A DNA stretch of 64,000 bases from Geobacter sp. (GCA_003574885.1 PJFC01000001.1:620001-684000), one strand, 5' to 3'; numbered from the stretch's first letter, positions 1 through 10,621 are shown. Notes: generated by a model from the sequence alone, not told the origin. Numbers and translations are program-made.

Positions 1-3000
1 GTCGAGATGTTTCCCAACGTGGAATTTCCGCTGGTTTCGGTGGTTACCACCTTTCCCGGCGCTTCGCCGGAGACGGTGGAGCGGGAGATATCCAAACGGA
101 TCGAGGAATCGGTGAACCAGATTGCCGGGGTGAAGCATGTATTCTCCACTTCCCGTGAAGGGGTTTCCACGGTAACCATCCAGTTCCAGTTGGAGCAGAA
201 GGTGAACGACTGTGCCCAGGAGGTTCGGGCCAAGATCGGTTCCATCCGTGGCATTCTTCCCCAGGGGATCGAGGAGCCGATCATCCAGAAGCTCGACTTC
301 AACGCCGCGCCGGTGGCGTCCCTGGCGGTGCAGTCCAACACCCTCTCACCCCGCGAACTGACGACCCTGGTGGAGAAGCGGATCAAGAAACGGTTCGAGA
401 GTGTGGCAGGGGTAGGCAAGGTGGAGATGGTCGGCGGCCAGAAGCGCGAGATCAACGTGCAGATCGATCCGGTGCGGCTCGATAGCCTGGGGCTCGGCGT
501 CAACGATGTGGTTGACGGTATCCGCTCCGAGAACACCAACACCCCCCTGGGGCGGCTGACCAGGGGGACCTCCGAATACCCGATGCGTATCGAAGGGAAG
601 CCGGACCGGGCCGAGGAGTACCGCCGCATGGCCATTGCCCAGAAGGGGGGGCGTCCCATCCCCCTGGGGGAAGTTGCCGTTGTTGCCGACGGCACTGAGG
701 AGCGGCGTAAGCTGGCGCTGGTCAATGGCCAGCCGGCCATCGGTCTCGACATCTACAAGCAGTCGGGGGGTAACGAGGTAGAGCTGGTGGACACGGTCAA
801 GAAGAACATGGCCAGGGTCCAGAAGGAGCTGCCGCCGGGGGTGACTCTGACCATGGTGCGCGACGGCACCATCATGACCCGCGAGTCCCTGGCCGACGTG
901 AAGGAGACCCTGATCATCGGCGGCATCCTGACGGTGCTCATCGTCTTCTGCTTCATCAACTCCTGGCGTTCCACGGTCATCACCGGCGTGACCCTTCCCA
1001 TTTCCGTCATGTCGTCCTTCATCATCATGAACGCCATGGGGATGACCCTCAATGTCATGACCCTCATGGCGCTGTCACTGGCCATCGGGCTCCTGATCGA
1101 CGACGCCATCGTGGTGAGGGAGAATATCGTCCGCCACCTGGAGATGGGGAAGGACCACATGGAAGCGTCCCGCTTCGGCACCAGCGAGATCGGCCTGGCG
1201 GTCTTCGCCACCTCCATGTCCATCGTTGCCGTCTTCATCCCGGTTGCCTATATGCGGGGCATCGTGGGGCGCTTCTTCTTCCAGTTCGGCATCAGCGTCG
1301 CCTTTGCCGTGCTGGTGTCGCTGTTCGTCTCCTTTACCCTGGACCCGATGCTGTCGTCCCGCTGGCACGATCCGTCCATCAACCTGCAGGGGAAGCGGAT
1401 GGGGCTTGCTCGCTGGCTGGAGCGCTTCAACGACTGGTTCGACCTGACGGCGGACAAGTACCGCCGCGCCATCGGCTGGGCCCTTGACCATCGCAAAACG
1501 GTTATGCTCTCGGCCGCTGCTGCATTCATCGGCGGGATCGTCATCTTCGGCACCCTGGAATCTTCCTTCATGTCCAAGGAGGACAAGGGAGAGTTCCAGA
1601 TATCCTTCAAAACCTCTCCCGACGCGGCACTTGCCGAGACCGAGGATCGACTGAACGCCGTGCTCGCTACCGTCAGGGAGATTCCGGAGATCGACCACAC
1701 CTATGCCACCATCGGTGCCGGCGACAGCGGTACCGTCCGGGACGGCCTGCTCTATGTCAAGCTGAAGGAGCGCCAGGAACGAAAACGGAACCAGTTCGAA
1801 CTGCAACGCGATGTCCGTCGGCGACTCCAGAAAATTGCCGGCATCACCTTCTCCATCGAAGAGGTGGGGCAGATGGGGGGCGCCCGGAAACCGCTCAATG
1901 TGGACTTGAAGGGGGACGACCTGGCGACCCTGAAGCAGCTGGGACAGCGTCTCAAGGAAGAGCTGTACAGGGTGCCGGGGATCGAGGACCTTTCCGTCAC
2001 CCTGGAGCACGACATCCCCGAGTACCGGATGAAGGTGGATCGGGAAAAGGCATTTTCCGCAGGTGTCACCACCAATGACGTGGTGGCCGCGCTCTCCCGC
2101 CTGGTGGGGGGAGAGGCAATCTCGACCTACGAAGACGAGGATGGGGATGCGGTCGACGTGCGGGTGCGGCTGCCCGAGTCCCTGCGTCGCAATCCGGGGC
2201 AGGTCGCCGATCTGAAGATTTCGATGCCGGCCGCCTCCGGCGGAAGCAAGCTGGTGCCGCTGGCAAGCCTTGTCAGTACCCGCGTTGCCACCAGCCCGAC
2301 CGAGATCAACCGCCGCGACCTGGCCCGTCAGGTGACGGTCTCCGCCAACCTTGACAACCTCCCCATCGGCACGGCGGTCAAGCATGTCGAGGCGGCGGCC
2401 AAACGGATCAACATGCCGCCGGGATACAGCATCAGCATGTCGGGCGAGGCTGAAGACATGGCCGAGTCTTTCGGCTACATGGCCGAGTCGCTGCTGCTGG
2501 CGGTCATATTCGTCTATCTGATCCTGGCGGCCCAGTTCGAGTCGTTCTTCGAGCCTCTGGCGATCATGCTGTCGCTCCCCCTCTCCATCGTCGGGATGGC
2601 GGGGATGCTCAAACTGACCGGCGACACGGTGAACATCATGGCGCTGATCGGCCTGATCATGCTGATGGGGCTGGTGACCAAGAACGCCATCCTGCTGGTG
2701 GACTACACCAAAGTACTCAGGCGACGGGACGGCATTCCACGGCGCGAGGCGATCATCCAGGCGGGGCGGACCCGGCTGCGGCCGATCATCATGACCTCCC
2801 TGGCCATGATCTTCGGCATGCTGCCGCTCTTTCTCGGGATCGGCGCCGGCGGCGAAGGGCGCGCCCCCATGGCCCGGGCGGTGGTGGGGGGGCTTCTGAC
2901 CTCGACGCTTTTGACCCTGCTGGTGGTGCCGGTCATGTACACCTACATGGACGACCTGGGGGGGTGGGTGAAGCGGAAGTTCGGGAAGGTGAAGGAGGTC

Positions 3001-3012
3001 CCCCATGCGTAA
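1..3012 (+). CDS. RND-family efflux permease (AcrB/HAE1-like), N-terminus cut by window edge
   Basis: Frame open to base 1; FPNVEFPLVSVVTTFPGASPETVE, GLLIDDAIVVRENI and LMGLVTKNAILLVDY are RND permease motifs. Confidence 0.95.
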   Translation, partial: VEMFPNVEFPLVSVVTTFPGASPETVEREISKRIEESVNQIAGVKHVFSTSREGVSTVTIQFQLEQKVNDCAQEVRAKIGSIRGILPQGIEEPIIQKLDFNAAPVASLAVQSNTLSPRELTTLVEKRIKKRFESVAGVGKVEMVGGQKREINVQIDPVRLDSLGLGVNDVVDGIRSENTNTPLGRLTRGTSEYPMRIEGKPDRAEEYRRMAIAQKGGRPIPLGEVAVVADGTEERRKLALVNGQPAIGLDIYKQSGGNEVELVDTVKKNMARVQKELPPGVTLTMVRDGTIMTRESLADVKETLIIGGILTVLIVFCFINSWRSTVITGVTLPISVMSSFIIMNAMGMTLNVMTLMALSLAIGLLIDDAIVVRENIVRHLEMGKDHMEASRFGTSEIGLAVFATSMSIVAVFIPVAYMRGIVGRFFFQFGISVAFAVLVSLFVSFTLDPMLSSRWHDPSINLQGKRMGLARWLERFNDWFDLTADKYRRAIGWALDHRKTVMLSAAAAFIGGIVIFGTLESSFMSKEDKGEFQISFKTSPDAALAETEDRLNAVLATVREIPEIDHTYATIGAGDSGTVRDGLLYVKLKERQERKRNQFELQRDVRRRLQKIAGITFSIEEVGQMGGARKPLNVDLKGDDLATLKQLGQRLKEELYRVPGIEDLSVTLEHDIPEYRMKVDREKAFSAGVTTNDVVAALSRLVGGEAISTYEDEDGDAVDVRVRLPESLRRNPGQVADLKISMPAASGGSKLVPLASLVSTRVATSPTEINRRDLARQVTVSANLDNLPIGTAVKHVEAAAKRINMPPGYSISMSGEAEDMAESFGYMAESLLLAVIFVYLILAAQFESFFEPLAIMLSLPLSIVGMAGMLKLTGDTVNIMALIGLIMLMGLVTKNAILLVDYTKVLRRRDGIPRREAIIQAGRTRLRPIIMTSLAMIFGMLPLFLGIGAGGEGRAPMARAVVGGLLTSTLLTLLVVPVMYTYMDDLGGWVKRKFGKVKEVPHA

Positions 3013-4438
3013 CAGGACAACCTGCCACAGAGGCACAGAGGGACAGAGGGAAAAATATGCCGGGATGTCCCTGCTTGGCTGCATTGCGAAGGGGAATCAC
3101 ATTCCTTTATCCCTGCCGCTACTCTCTTTCTGCATCTCTGTATCTCTGTGTCTCTGTGGCGGATTTTTTTCAACGGTAAAGGCGGCCGAGGTCCGCACTC
3201 TCACCCTGGATCAGGCACTGGAGATTGCCGCCGCACGCAACCGGGACATCCTCAAGGCGCGGGAGTTCTACAAACAGGTGCAGGGTAAATACATGGAGGA
3301 ACGGTCCGCTGCCCTTCCCCAGATAACTCTTACCGGCCAGCTTTCCCGGCAGCAGAATGACAGCCAGAAGATCCTGACGGGAGGTTTCATTCCCACCCGT
3401 CAGGACACAGGAGGGGCGGAACTGGGCATTTCCCAGGTGGTCTACTCCTGGGGGAAGGTGGGGGCTGCCATCCGCGCCGCCGACATCGGCTTCCGCACTG
3501 CTGACGAGCGTCTGCGCATGGCCCGGCAGGGGACGTACCGGGACGTATCCACCGCTTTCTATGACATACTGCTGGCCAGGGAACTGCACGCCATTTCCCG
3601 GCAGAACCTGGAACAGAAGAGCCGTCATCTGGACGAGGCCCAGCGCAAGTACACGGCCGGCGTTGCCACCGACTATGACATCCTGGCTGCGGAGGTTTCG
3701 GTACAGAACGCCCGTCCCGACCTGATCCGGACCGGAAACCAGCTCCGCTCCACCAAGGACCGGCTCCGTTTCATTCTTGCCCTGGAGGAAGATGTAGACG
3801 TGGTCGGGGCGCTGGAACTGACGCCGGCCGGTCTCCCCTCCTATGAAGAATCCCTGGCGATAGCCCGCAAGCACCGGCCGGAGCTGGAGGAGCTGAGACG
3901 CCGGAAAGAGATCGCCGGCGAGCTCGTGACCATTGCCAATGCCGACGACAAGCCCCGCCTCGACATCAAGGGAGGATACGGCTGGCGACGACTGGCGGCG
4001 GGAGATGCCCGGGGTGACGGCCAGGACTGGAACGTCGGGCTCTATCTTTCGTTCCCCTTTTTTGACGGTCTGAAGACGCGCGGCAAGGTGGCCCAGGCCG
4101 AAAGCGAGCTGCACGCCCTGGAGATCGACGAGGCGAAGCAGGCAGACGCAATCTCCCTGGAGATCCGGGATGCACTCAACCACGTCCGGGAAGCGCAGGA
4201 GATCGTCACCGCCCTTACCGGGACGGTGGAACAGGCGGAGCGTCTTCTCATCATGGCGGAAAAGGGGTATGAGCTGGGGGTGAAGATCCGGCTTGAGGTG
4301 GACGATGCGGAACTGAATCTTAATCAGGCGAAGGGAAATCTGGCCCTCGCCCGGCGGGATTACCTGGCGGCACTCGTCAACCTGAACTGGACGACGGGGG
4401 TCCTTGGCGAAGGGAATGTACCCGCTTCCTCCCCCTGA
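3005..4438 (+). CDS. TolC-family outer membrane efflux protein
   Basis: TLDQALEIAAARNRDI..., coiled-coil OEP repeats; GGAGGT upstream of ATG 3005; start overlaps RND stop. Confidence 0.9.
   Translation: MRNRTTCHRGTEGQREKYAGMSLLGCIAKGNHIPLSLPLLSFCISVSLCLCGGFFSTVKAAEVRTLTLDQALEIAAARNRDILKAREFYKQVQGKYMEERSAALPQITLTGQLSRQQNDSQKILTGGFIPTRQDTGGAELGISQVVYSWGKVGAAIRAADIGFRTADERLRMARQGTYRDVSTAFYDILLARELHAISRQNLEQKSRHLDEAQRKYTAGVATDYDILAAEVSVQNARPDLIRTGNQLRSTKDRLRFILALEEDVDVVGALELTPAGLPSYEESLAIARKHRPELEELRRRKEIAGELVTIANADDKPRLDIKGGYGWRRLAAGDARGDGQDWNVGLYLSFPFFDGLKTRGKVAQAESELHALEIDEAKQADAISLEIRDALNHVREAQEIVTALTGTVEQAERLLIMAEKGYELGVKIRLEVDDAELNLNQAKGNLALARRDYLAALVNLNWTTGVLGEGNVPASSP
3025..3163. repeat. 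Inverted repeat with ~9-bp-periodic CACAGAG arms, inside the 5' end of the tolC-like ORF
   Basis: Left arm CCACAGAGGCACAGAGGGACAGAGGGAAAAA (3025-3055); right arm ctgcatctctgtatctctgtgtctctgtgg (3130-3159) is its imperfect reverse complement. Confidence 0.75.
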
Positions 4439-4531
4439 TTTTTCCGTTCCGTCGAACCGCTGTTGCAAAATGCTGCCGGTTCTCTATACTGGGGCGGCGG
4501 CAGGATGTTCCCTGCACAGGAGAATGGTTTC

Positions 4532-5677
4532 ATGCTCAAACGGATAAACATGCTCAGGGAGTTCTCCTTCCCCCTCATCGCCGGGGTGGTGATGGCTCTC
4601 TACTGGGCGAACCACGACCCGTCCGGATACCATCACTTCATCCATGGGCCGCTGGTCGGCACTTTAAGCTTTCACTTTCTCTCCAACGATCTGTTCATGG
4701 TCTTCTTCTTCGGGATCGCGGCGGTGGAGATTACCCAGAGCTGTCTGCCGGGAGGGGATCTGAACCCGCCACGCAAGGCGGTTAACCCTCTCCTGGCGAC
4801 ATTGGGAGGGGTGCTGGGTCCGGTAGTGGTCTATCTGATCCTGAACGGTGTCATCGGTTCGCCGGAGCTCGCCAATGGCTGGGGGATTCCTACTGCCACG
4901 GACATCGCCCTGGCCTGGCTGGTGGCGCGACTGGTGTTCGGTGCCAACCACCCGGTCATTTCCTTCCTCCTTCTCCTGGCCATTGCCGACGATGCCGTCG
5001 GTCTTGCCATCATTGCCATCTTCTATCCCGACCCCGCTTTCCCTGTGGCGCCAGCCTGGCTTGGAGTGACGGTGGGGGGAATGGTCGTTGCCTGGCTCAT
5101 GCGTCGCCGCAGGGTTGGCAGCTACTGGCCTTACCTCATAGCCGGGGGAGTGCCGAGCTGGATCGGCCTCCATAAAGCCCACCTCCATCCTGCCCTGGCC
5201 CTTGTCTTCATCGTTCCGTTTCTTCCCCATGCAGCCCGGGAGAAGAAACACCTGTTTGAAGAAGACGCCCGGGATACCTCCCCCCTGGCGAGCTTCGAGC
5301 ACGAGTGGAAGGTGATTGTCGATTTCGGCCTCTTCACCTTTGGTCTGGCAAACGGCGGGGTGGAGTTCTCCTCAGTCGGGCAGGTTACCTGGCTGGTCCT
5401 TGCAGCACTTCTGGCGGGGAAAACTTTGGGCATCTTCAGCTGCGGCATGCTGGCACGTGCGCTCGGTTTTCCTCTCCCCTCGAGGATGGGAGCGCGTCAC
5501 CTTCTGGTGGCGGGCATGGTTGCCGGTATAGGCTTTACTGTCGCATTGTTCGTGGCGGGGGAGGCATTCACCGACCCGGTGCAGGGTGCTGCCAAGATGG
5601 GGGCGATGCTGAGCATTGTCGCCGCGGTTCTGGCCTTGCTTATGGCGAAGCTATTGGGCATCAGGAAGGTTCGGTAG
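4532..5677 (+). CDS. nhaA: Na+/H+ antiporter NhaA
   Basis: NGWGIPTATDIALAWLVARLVFG, LLLLAIADDAVGLAIIAIFY (NhaA signature); start at ATG 4532 with AGGAGAA upstream. Confidence 0.93.
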   Translation: MLKRINMLREFSFPLIAGVVMALYWANHDPSGYHHFIHGPLVGTLSFHFLSNDLFMVFFFGIAAVEITQSCLPGGDLNPPRKAVNPLLATLGGVLGPVVVYLILNGVIGSPELANGWGIPTATDIALAWLVARLVFGANHPVISFLLLLAIADDAVGLAIIAIFYPDPAFPVAPAWLGVTVGGMVVAWLMRRRRVGSYWPYLIAGGVPSWIGLHKAHLHPALALVFIVPFLPHAAREKKHLFEEDARDTSPLASFEHEWKVIVDFGLFTFGLANGGVEFSSVGQVTWLVLAALLAGKTLGIFSCGMLARALGFPLPSRMGARHLLVAGMVAGIGFTVALFVAGEAFTDPVQGAAKMGAMLSIVAAVLALLMAKLLGIRKVR

Positions 5678-5700
5678 CCCCACCCATGTCAGGCTGCACG

Positions 5701-5729
5701 AAAAAAGGCTTCACGGATCAGTGAAGCCT
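5701..5729 (-). terminator. Rho-independent terminator (minus strand)
   Basis: AGGCTTCAC/GTGAAGCCT stem; A-tract 5701-5706 gives a U-tract on the minus strand. Confidence 0.75.
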
Positions 5730-5755
5730 CTTCCCAAAACAACAGCAGTTTCTGG

Positions 5756-7708
5756 TCAGCTTGACAGGGGCTGTCCTCCCGGTTTCTTCCCGTCACCCGG
5801 GAGAGAGCTCTCTCCCGGAAGCTTGATGACGAACTCAGCCCCGTCCGAGCCGTTTCGTACCGTTATGCTCCCACCCATGTTTTTTTCGATGATCATCTTC
5901 GCCATGTAAAGACCGATGCCGGTTCCGTGCCCCTTTGCCTTGGTGGTGAAATAGAGTTCGAATACCTTGTCTGCATCAGCAGTACTGATTCCCCCTCCGT
6001 TATCATGTACCGTTATGACTGCGTTTCCCCCCTCCTGCCGGCAGCAGATCTCCACGAAGGGCTTCACCGTGCCGCGATCCAGGAAAACGTCCTTGGCATT
6101 GTAGAGGATGTTCAGGAGCGCATGGGAAAACTCGTTGGGATAGCCGTTAACCAGGATGTCGGGTGCATGGCCCACGAAGCGCAGGTCGATGCCATTCTGG
6201 ACAAAGTAGGACTGGACGAAGAACATGCTCTTCTCGATTGCCCTTTCAAGATTGAAGGGGTGGGGTGCTTTCTCCGGACGGAAAAAGTTCCGAAAGTCGG
6301 TAATGGTGTCCGCAAGGTAGTCGAGTTTGTCCAGGCAGGCTGCCACTTCCCGGTCAAATATCTCGGGAGTAAGCTCTTTGTCGTGGTACGCCTGCTGCAG
6401 GTACTGAAACCGGAGCCCGATAGTGGTCAGGGGCTGGCTCCACTGGTGGCCGATGAAGTTGATCATCTCTCCCATGGAGGCCTGGCGGGACTGCTGGAAC
6501 ATAATCCGTTCCTTGCGATTGTTTTTCTCCACCTCTTCGGCAACCCGCTGCTCCAGAGTCGCGTTCAACCCCTCCAACTGCAGTTGCTTTACCACCAGTG
6601 CATCCTGGGCCACTTGCCGTTCCTGCTCCCGGTCCGCCAGTTTTCTGGCCATGGTGTCGAACGCCTGTCCCAGTTCGCCCAGTTCGCCCCCTGTCACATG
6701 ATCGGCAACCCTGACATCGAGATTCCCTTGGGCCATGGTGTCAACGGTTTTTTTCAGGGTAGTGACCCGGTCGACGATGGAGCGTCGGCCAAGGTAGAGG
6801 ACAACAATGAACGATACGACCAGGAAGGGGGCCAGAAGGAGAATGTTGCGGACAAGAGCGCGATTTGCCTCAGCCACTGCATCATCATAGGGAATCCCCG
6901 TGCGGATGTACATGTAAGGGGTCTCTTCGTGCTCCAGGCGCTGCTTTCTGAAGATGATGAGCCGTTCAAGGCCGTCGTGGGCCATTCCCCTGAACGAGCC
7001 GACACCCTCGATTCCCTGCATCTCCGCAAAATATTCCTTCTTGTCGGTCTTTCCCACCAGTTTGGGTTCACGGCCGCTGTAGAGAATGGTCCCCTTGTGG
7101 TCCAGAATAATGTATGACGTCGCAGAGGGAAGTCCTGTGTTGAGGAGTATCTTTTTGAAACTAGCCAGATTGACGGCAAAATTGAACACCCACGTGATGG
7201 TGCCGCTCTGGTCCTTGATAGGGAGTGCGAAGTCGAGGGTGAAATCCTGACCCTCCGCCGATGGCCGGTATTCGCCTGATGAGAGGCGGCCGGTTGCCCG
7301 GGCATTCACGAACTGACGCTGGTCGGCGATGGACTCATTTTCTTTCAGAGGGGGTGCTGCTGCCCATATTTTCCCATTGATATCTGCAAGCGCCAGGTGG
7401 CTGATTTGTGGATTGCGCTGGCTGATTTCGTTTAAGAGTTGACTGACCTTCGCCCTGTCCCTGCCTTTGACACGGTCGAGGCGTGCCACGGTCTCAAGGA
7501 GCTGCTGGCTGCTGCTCAGGAACTGGTCTTGAGCGAGGCCGATATTGTTGGCCAACTCCCGGATGTTCTTCGTCGCGACATCCAAGGCTTCCTGGCGTTG
7601 ATTCAGCCCCGAATAGACAATGATGCCGGTGGTCGGGAGTGCCAGGAGCAGGGCGAGGGTTGCCAGCTGCATGTTGATTGGCAATGAGAAAAAACGGTTC
7701 ATCTGCAA
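5756..7708 (-). CDS. Sensor histidine kinase with double-Cache-like sensor, HAMP and HATPase domains
   Basis: N-terminal TM, Cache-like periplasmic domain, HAMP, FIGHQWSQPLTTIGLR H-box, HDNGGGI and GTGIGLYMAK motifs. Confidence 0.92.
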   Translation of the reverse strand: MQMNRFFSLPINMQLATLALLLALPTTGIIVYSGLNQRQEALDVATKNIRELANNIGLAQDQFLSSSQQLLETVARLDRVKGRDRAKVSQLLNEISQRNPQISHLALADINGKIWAAAPPLKENESIADQRQFVNARATGRLSSGEYRPSAEGQDFTLDFALPIKDQSGTITWVFNFAVNLASFKKILLNTGLPSATSYIILDHKGTILYSGREPKLVGKTDKKEYFAEMQGIEGVGSFRGMAHDGLERLIIFRKQRLEHEETPYMYIRTGIPYDDAVAEANRALVRNILLLAPFLVVSFIVVLYLGRRSIVDRVTTLKKTVDTMAQGNLDVRVADHVTGGELGELGQAFDTMARKLADREQERQVAQDALVVKQLQLEGLNATLEQRVAEEVEKNNRKERIMFQQSRQASMGEMINFIGHQWSQPLTTIGLRFQYLQQAYHDKELTPEIFDREVAACLDKLDYLADTITDFRNFFRPEKAPHPFNLERAIEKSMFFVQSYFVQNGIDLRFVGHAPDILVNGYPNEFSHALLNILYNAKDVFLDRGTVKPFVEICCRQEGGNAVITVHDNGGGISTADADKVFELYFTTKAKGHGTGIGLYMAKMIIEKNMGGSITVRNGSDGAEFVIKLPGESSLPGDGKKPGGQPLSS

Positions 7709-7779
7709 AACTCAATAGCCATTTCAGTTCTCGTGTCGACCCTGTTGCGGGAATTGGCGAAGGAGGGGTGTCAGTGGGA

Positions 7780-8061
7780 TCATGGCTGCCGATTGATGGC
7801 GTGCCTCAAGACGGTGCTCGGTTTGAACGTCAGGACCCTGCGGGCGGAGATTCTGATTGTTTCGCCCGTGTGCGGGTTTCTTCCCCGGCGGTCTTTTTTC
7901 TCTTTTATCTCGAAATTGCCGAAACCGGTAATTTTGAGGTTTTCTCCGGCTTCCAGGGTGCTTTTTATGATGCTGAAAGCAGTTTCCAGCATGTCTGCGG
8001 ACTCTTTAAGGGGAAAACCGGTGTTGAGGTGGATTTTTTCGGCGATGCAGGCTTTTGTCAT
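7780..8061 (-). CDS. ihfA: Integration host factor alpha / HU-family DNA-binding protein
   Basis: GFGNFEIKEKKDRRGRNPHTGETIRISARRVLTFKPS. Confidence 0.9.
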   Translation of the reverse strand: MTKACIAEKIHLNTGFPLKESADMLETAFSIIKSTLEAGENLKITGFGNFEIKEKKDRRGRNPHTGETIRISARRVLTFKPSTVLRHAINRQP

Positions 8062-8180
8062 AGGGTACCTCGTTGGGTCGTAGTCACGGCAATGATATTG
8101 CTCGTAGCATAAATACGGTTAAAATCCAAGAGTTTATTGGGGTGTTAATTGTTTTTTCCCCGGTGACTCGTCATGGAATA

Positions 8181-8666
8181 TCAATCGCTCAGATCGATCT
8201 TATCGCGATGGCCCAGGCCGACCGAATTATCGATGAAATAGAGATTACGGGGGACAATGCTGTACCAGCGGACCTTGGTCAGGGCCATGACGATGGCTGC
8301 GGGGGCCTGCGCCAGCATGCCGACCACGGGGAACTTCTCCCCGTAGAGCCTCCGGGCTTTTTCCTCCTCCTCCCCGGAAATTTCGCTGACCGTGCCTTCC
8401 ATCTGTACTCCCTTGATGTCCGTCCAGTCGGAGTAATCCTCCTGGATAGTCAGGGCGACATACGGGTTCTGCGCCAGGTTCAGGCAATGCCGGCTTTCGG
8501 GTGATGACAGGAAATACAGGGTATAGCCATCGTTGACATAGAACACCGCAGAGGCCCAGATATCGTTGCCGCTGCCCGTGGCCAACGTTGCGACATTGTG
8601 ATTCCGGAGGTAGCGTTGAACTTGTGTGCTCGGTCTGTTTTTCATAGGATGGGCCAATCGACGCAT
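8181..8666 (-). CDS. Pyridoxamine 5'-phosphate oxidase-family protein
   Basis: NVATLATGSGNDIWASAVFYVNDGYTLYFLSSPESRHCLNL... flavin split-barrel pattern; start could be ATG 8645. Confidence 0.8.
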   Translation of the reverse strand: MRRLAHPMKNRPSTQVQRYLRNHNVATLATGSGNDIWASAVFYVNDGYTLYFLSSPESRHCLNLAQNPYVALTIQEDYSDWTDIKGVQMEGTVSEISGEEEEKARRLYGEKFPVVGMLAQAPAAIVMALTKVRWYSIVPRNLYFIDNSVGLGHRDKIDLSD

Positions 8667-8819
8667 AGGGGCACCTGAACGTGACGTCGGTCTGTACTGT
8701 TGAGTAGCTGCTGAAAGCTGAATGGGGGGAGCAGGTCCCGCGGGAGAGATCAGGCAGGGTTATACTACCATTCGATGCGGCAAGGCTGCAAGCAGGAAAC
8801 TGGTCATTTCCCTACGCAA

Positions 8820-8852
8820 AAAGGGCTTCACGGGACAGCCGTGAAGCCCTTT
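8820..8852 (-). terminator. Hairpin terminator downstream of pckA
   Basis: AAAGGGCTTCACGG/CCGTGAAGCCCTTT, 14-bp perfect stem. Confidence 0.7.
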
Positions 8853-8924
8853 GTCTCAACTCACCATCTGGGCAATGAGAGAGAAAAGTTTCAAGATCGA
8901 CGCAATGACACGCGCAATCGGTTG

Positions 8925-10517
8925 CTACATGACACCGGCCACCTCTGCCGAAACGTGCGACGCATATTTTTTGAAGTTTTCCTTGAACATGCCTACCAGT
9001 TTGGTTGCGGTCGCATCGTAGCCGGTTTTGTCTGCCCAGGTATTGCGGGGATTGAGGACTTCCTTCGGCACTCCGGCACAGGCGGTCGGGATATCGAGAC
9101 CGAAGAAGGGGTCCTTTTCGAAGGAGCCGGCGTTCAGGGACCCGTCCAGGGCGGCATTGACCAGGGCACGGGAGTACGCAATCTTCATGCGGGAACCTAC
9201 GCCGTAGGCACCACCGCTCCAACCGGTATTCACCAGCCAGCAGGTCACGTTATGCTGGGCAATCTTGTTGCGCAAAAGCTCTCCGTACACGGTCGGGTTG
9301 AGGGCCATGAACGGGCCGCCAAAACAGGTGGAGAAGGTAGCCGACGGCTCGGTGATCCCAGCCTCCGTGCCGGCCACCTTGGCGGTATAGCCGGAGAGGA
9401 AGTGATACATGGCCTGCTCCGGTGTCAGGCGGGCAATCGGCGGCAGTACGCCGAAGGCATCGCAGGTGAGCATGATGATGTTGGAGGGGTGGCCGCCGCA
9501 GCCGCTTTTCACGATATTGGGGATGTGGGTCAGCGGATAGGAGGCACGGGTATTTTCGGTAAACGAGTCGTCATCCAGGTCAACCCGGCGGGTATGGGTA
9601 TCGATAGCCACATTTTCCAGGATGGTGCCGAAGCGGCGGGTTGTCTCATAAATCTCCGGTTCCGCTTCCTTGGAAAGGTTGATGATCTTGGCGTAGCAAC
9701 CGCCTTCGAAGTTGAAGACCCCCTTGTCGTCCCAGCCATGCTCATCATCCCCGATCAGGGAGCGGTTAGGGTCAGCGGAGAGGGTTGTCTTCCCCGTGCC
9801 TGACAGGCCGAAGAACACGGCGGAATCACCATTCGGTCCCACGTTTGCGGAGCAGTGCATGGACAGGATGTTTTTCTCTACCGGCAGGAGGTAGTTGAGA
9901 ATCGTGAAGATCGCCTTCTTGATCTCACCGGCGTAACTGGTGCCGCCAATGATGATCATCTTGCGGGCGAAGTTGATGATGATGAAGGTCTCGGAATTGG
10001 TGCCGTCCATGGAGGGGAGGGCGTGAAAGTGTGGCATATTGACGACGGTGAATTGGGGGGAGTGGTTAACCAGTTCCTCCGGCGTTGCCGAGACGAACAT
10101 GTTGCGGGCAAACAATGAATGCCATGCATTCTCCGTAATGACGCGGATCGGCAGACGGTGATCCTTGTCGGCGCCGGCAAAGCAGTCCTGCACAAACAGG
10201 TCGCGACCATGCATATAGGCGCACATGCGATTATAGAGCGCATCGAACTTTGCCGGTTCAAAGGGGCGATTGACCTTGCCCCAGGCGACATGATCGTGGC
10301 AGCCCGGCTCGTCGACGATGAATTTCTCGTTAGCCGCGCGCCCCGTATAATGTCCTGTCTTGACCGCTACCGCTCCCAGGTGTGAAAGCAGCCCTTCCCC
10401 CCGTTTCACAATCAGTTCGTAGAGCACCGCCGTCGGCGGAGTCCAGTAAATAAGATTGGCATTGGTGATGCCATGTGCTTCAAGCCCCGTCCCTCGGGTG
10501 ATATCGTTAAATGTCAC
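8925..10517 (-). CDS. pckA: Phosphoenolpyruvate carboxykinase (ATP)
   Basis: FFGLSGTGKTTLSADPNRSLIGDDEHGWDDKGVFNFEGGCYAK; likely GTG start at 10517 (VTFNDITRG) behind GGGAGG. Confidence 0.96.
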   Translation of the reverse strand: MTFNDITRGTGLEAHGITNANLIYWTPPTAVLYELIVKRGEGLLSHLGAVAVKTGHYTGRAANEKFIVDEPGCHDHVAWGKVNRPFEPAKFDALYNRMCAYMHGRDLFVQDCFAGADKDHRLPIRVITENAWHSLFARNMFVSATPEELVNHSPQFTVVNMPHFHALPSMDGTNSETFIIINFARKMIIIGGTSYAGEIKKAIFTILNYLLPVEKNILSMHCSANVGPNGDSAVFFGLSGTGKTTLSADPNRSLIGDDEHGWDDKGVFNFEGGCYAKIINLSKEAEPEIYETTRRFGTILENVAIDTHTRRVDLDDDSFTENTRASYPLTHIPNIVKSGCGGHPSNIIMLTCDAFGVLPPIARLTPEQAMYHFLSGYTAKVAGTEAGITEPSATFSTCFGGPFMALNPTVYGELLRNKIAQHNVTCWLVNTGWSGGAYGVGSRMKIAYSRALVNAALDGSLNAGSFEKDPFFGLDIPTACAGVPKEVLNPRNTWADKTGYDATATKLVGMFKENFKKYASHVSAEVAGVM

Positions 10518-10621
10518 AGCCTGCCTCCCTGGTGGTTGCATCCTGTCCGCTGGACAGCAATGCATCGCATTTGATCTGCCTGTTCAACAAACGGTCGGTT
10601 GTGCTTTTCATTCTACCATAT

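Noticed and set aside
1075-3084. 669-aa minus-strand ORF opposite the RND permease
   Set aside because: Shadow ORF of a high-GC gene: His/Gln/Asp/Gly-rich, no domain, fully antisense to a clear RND permease
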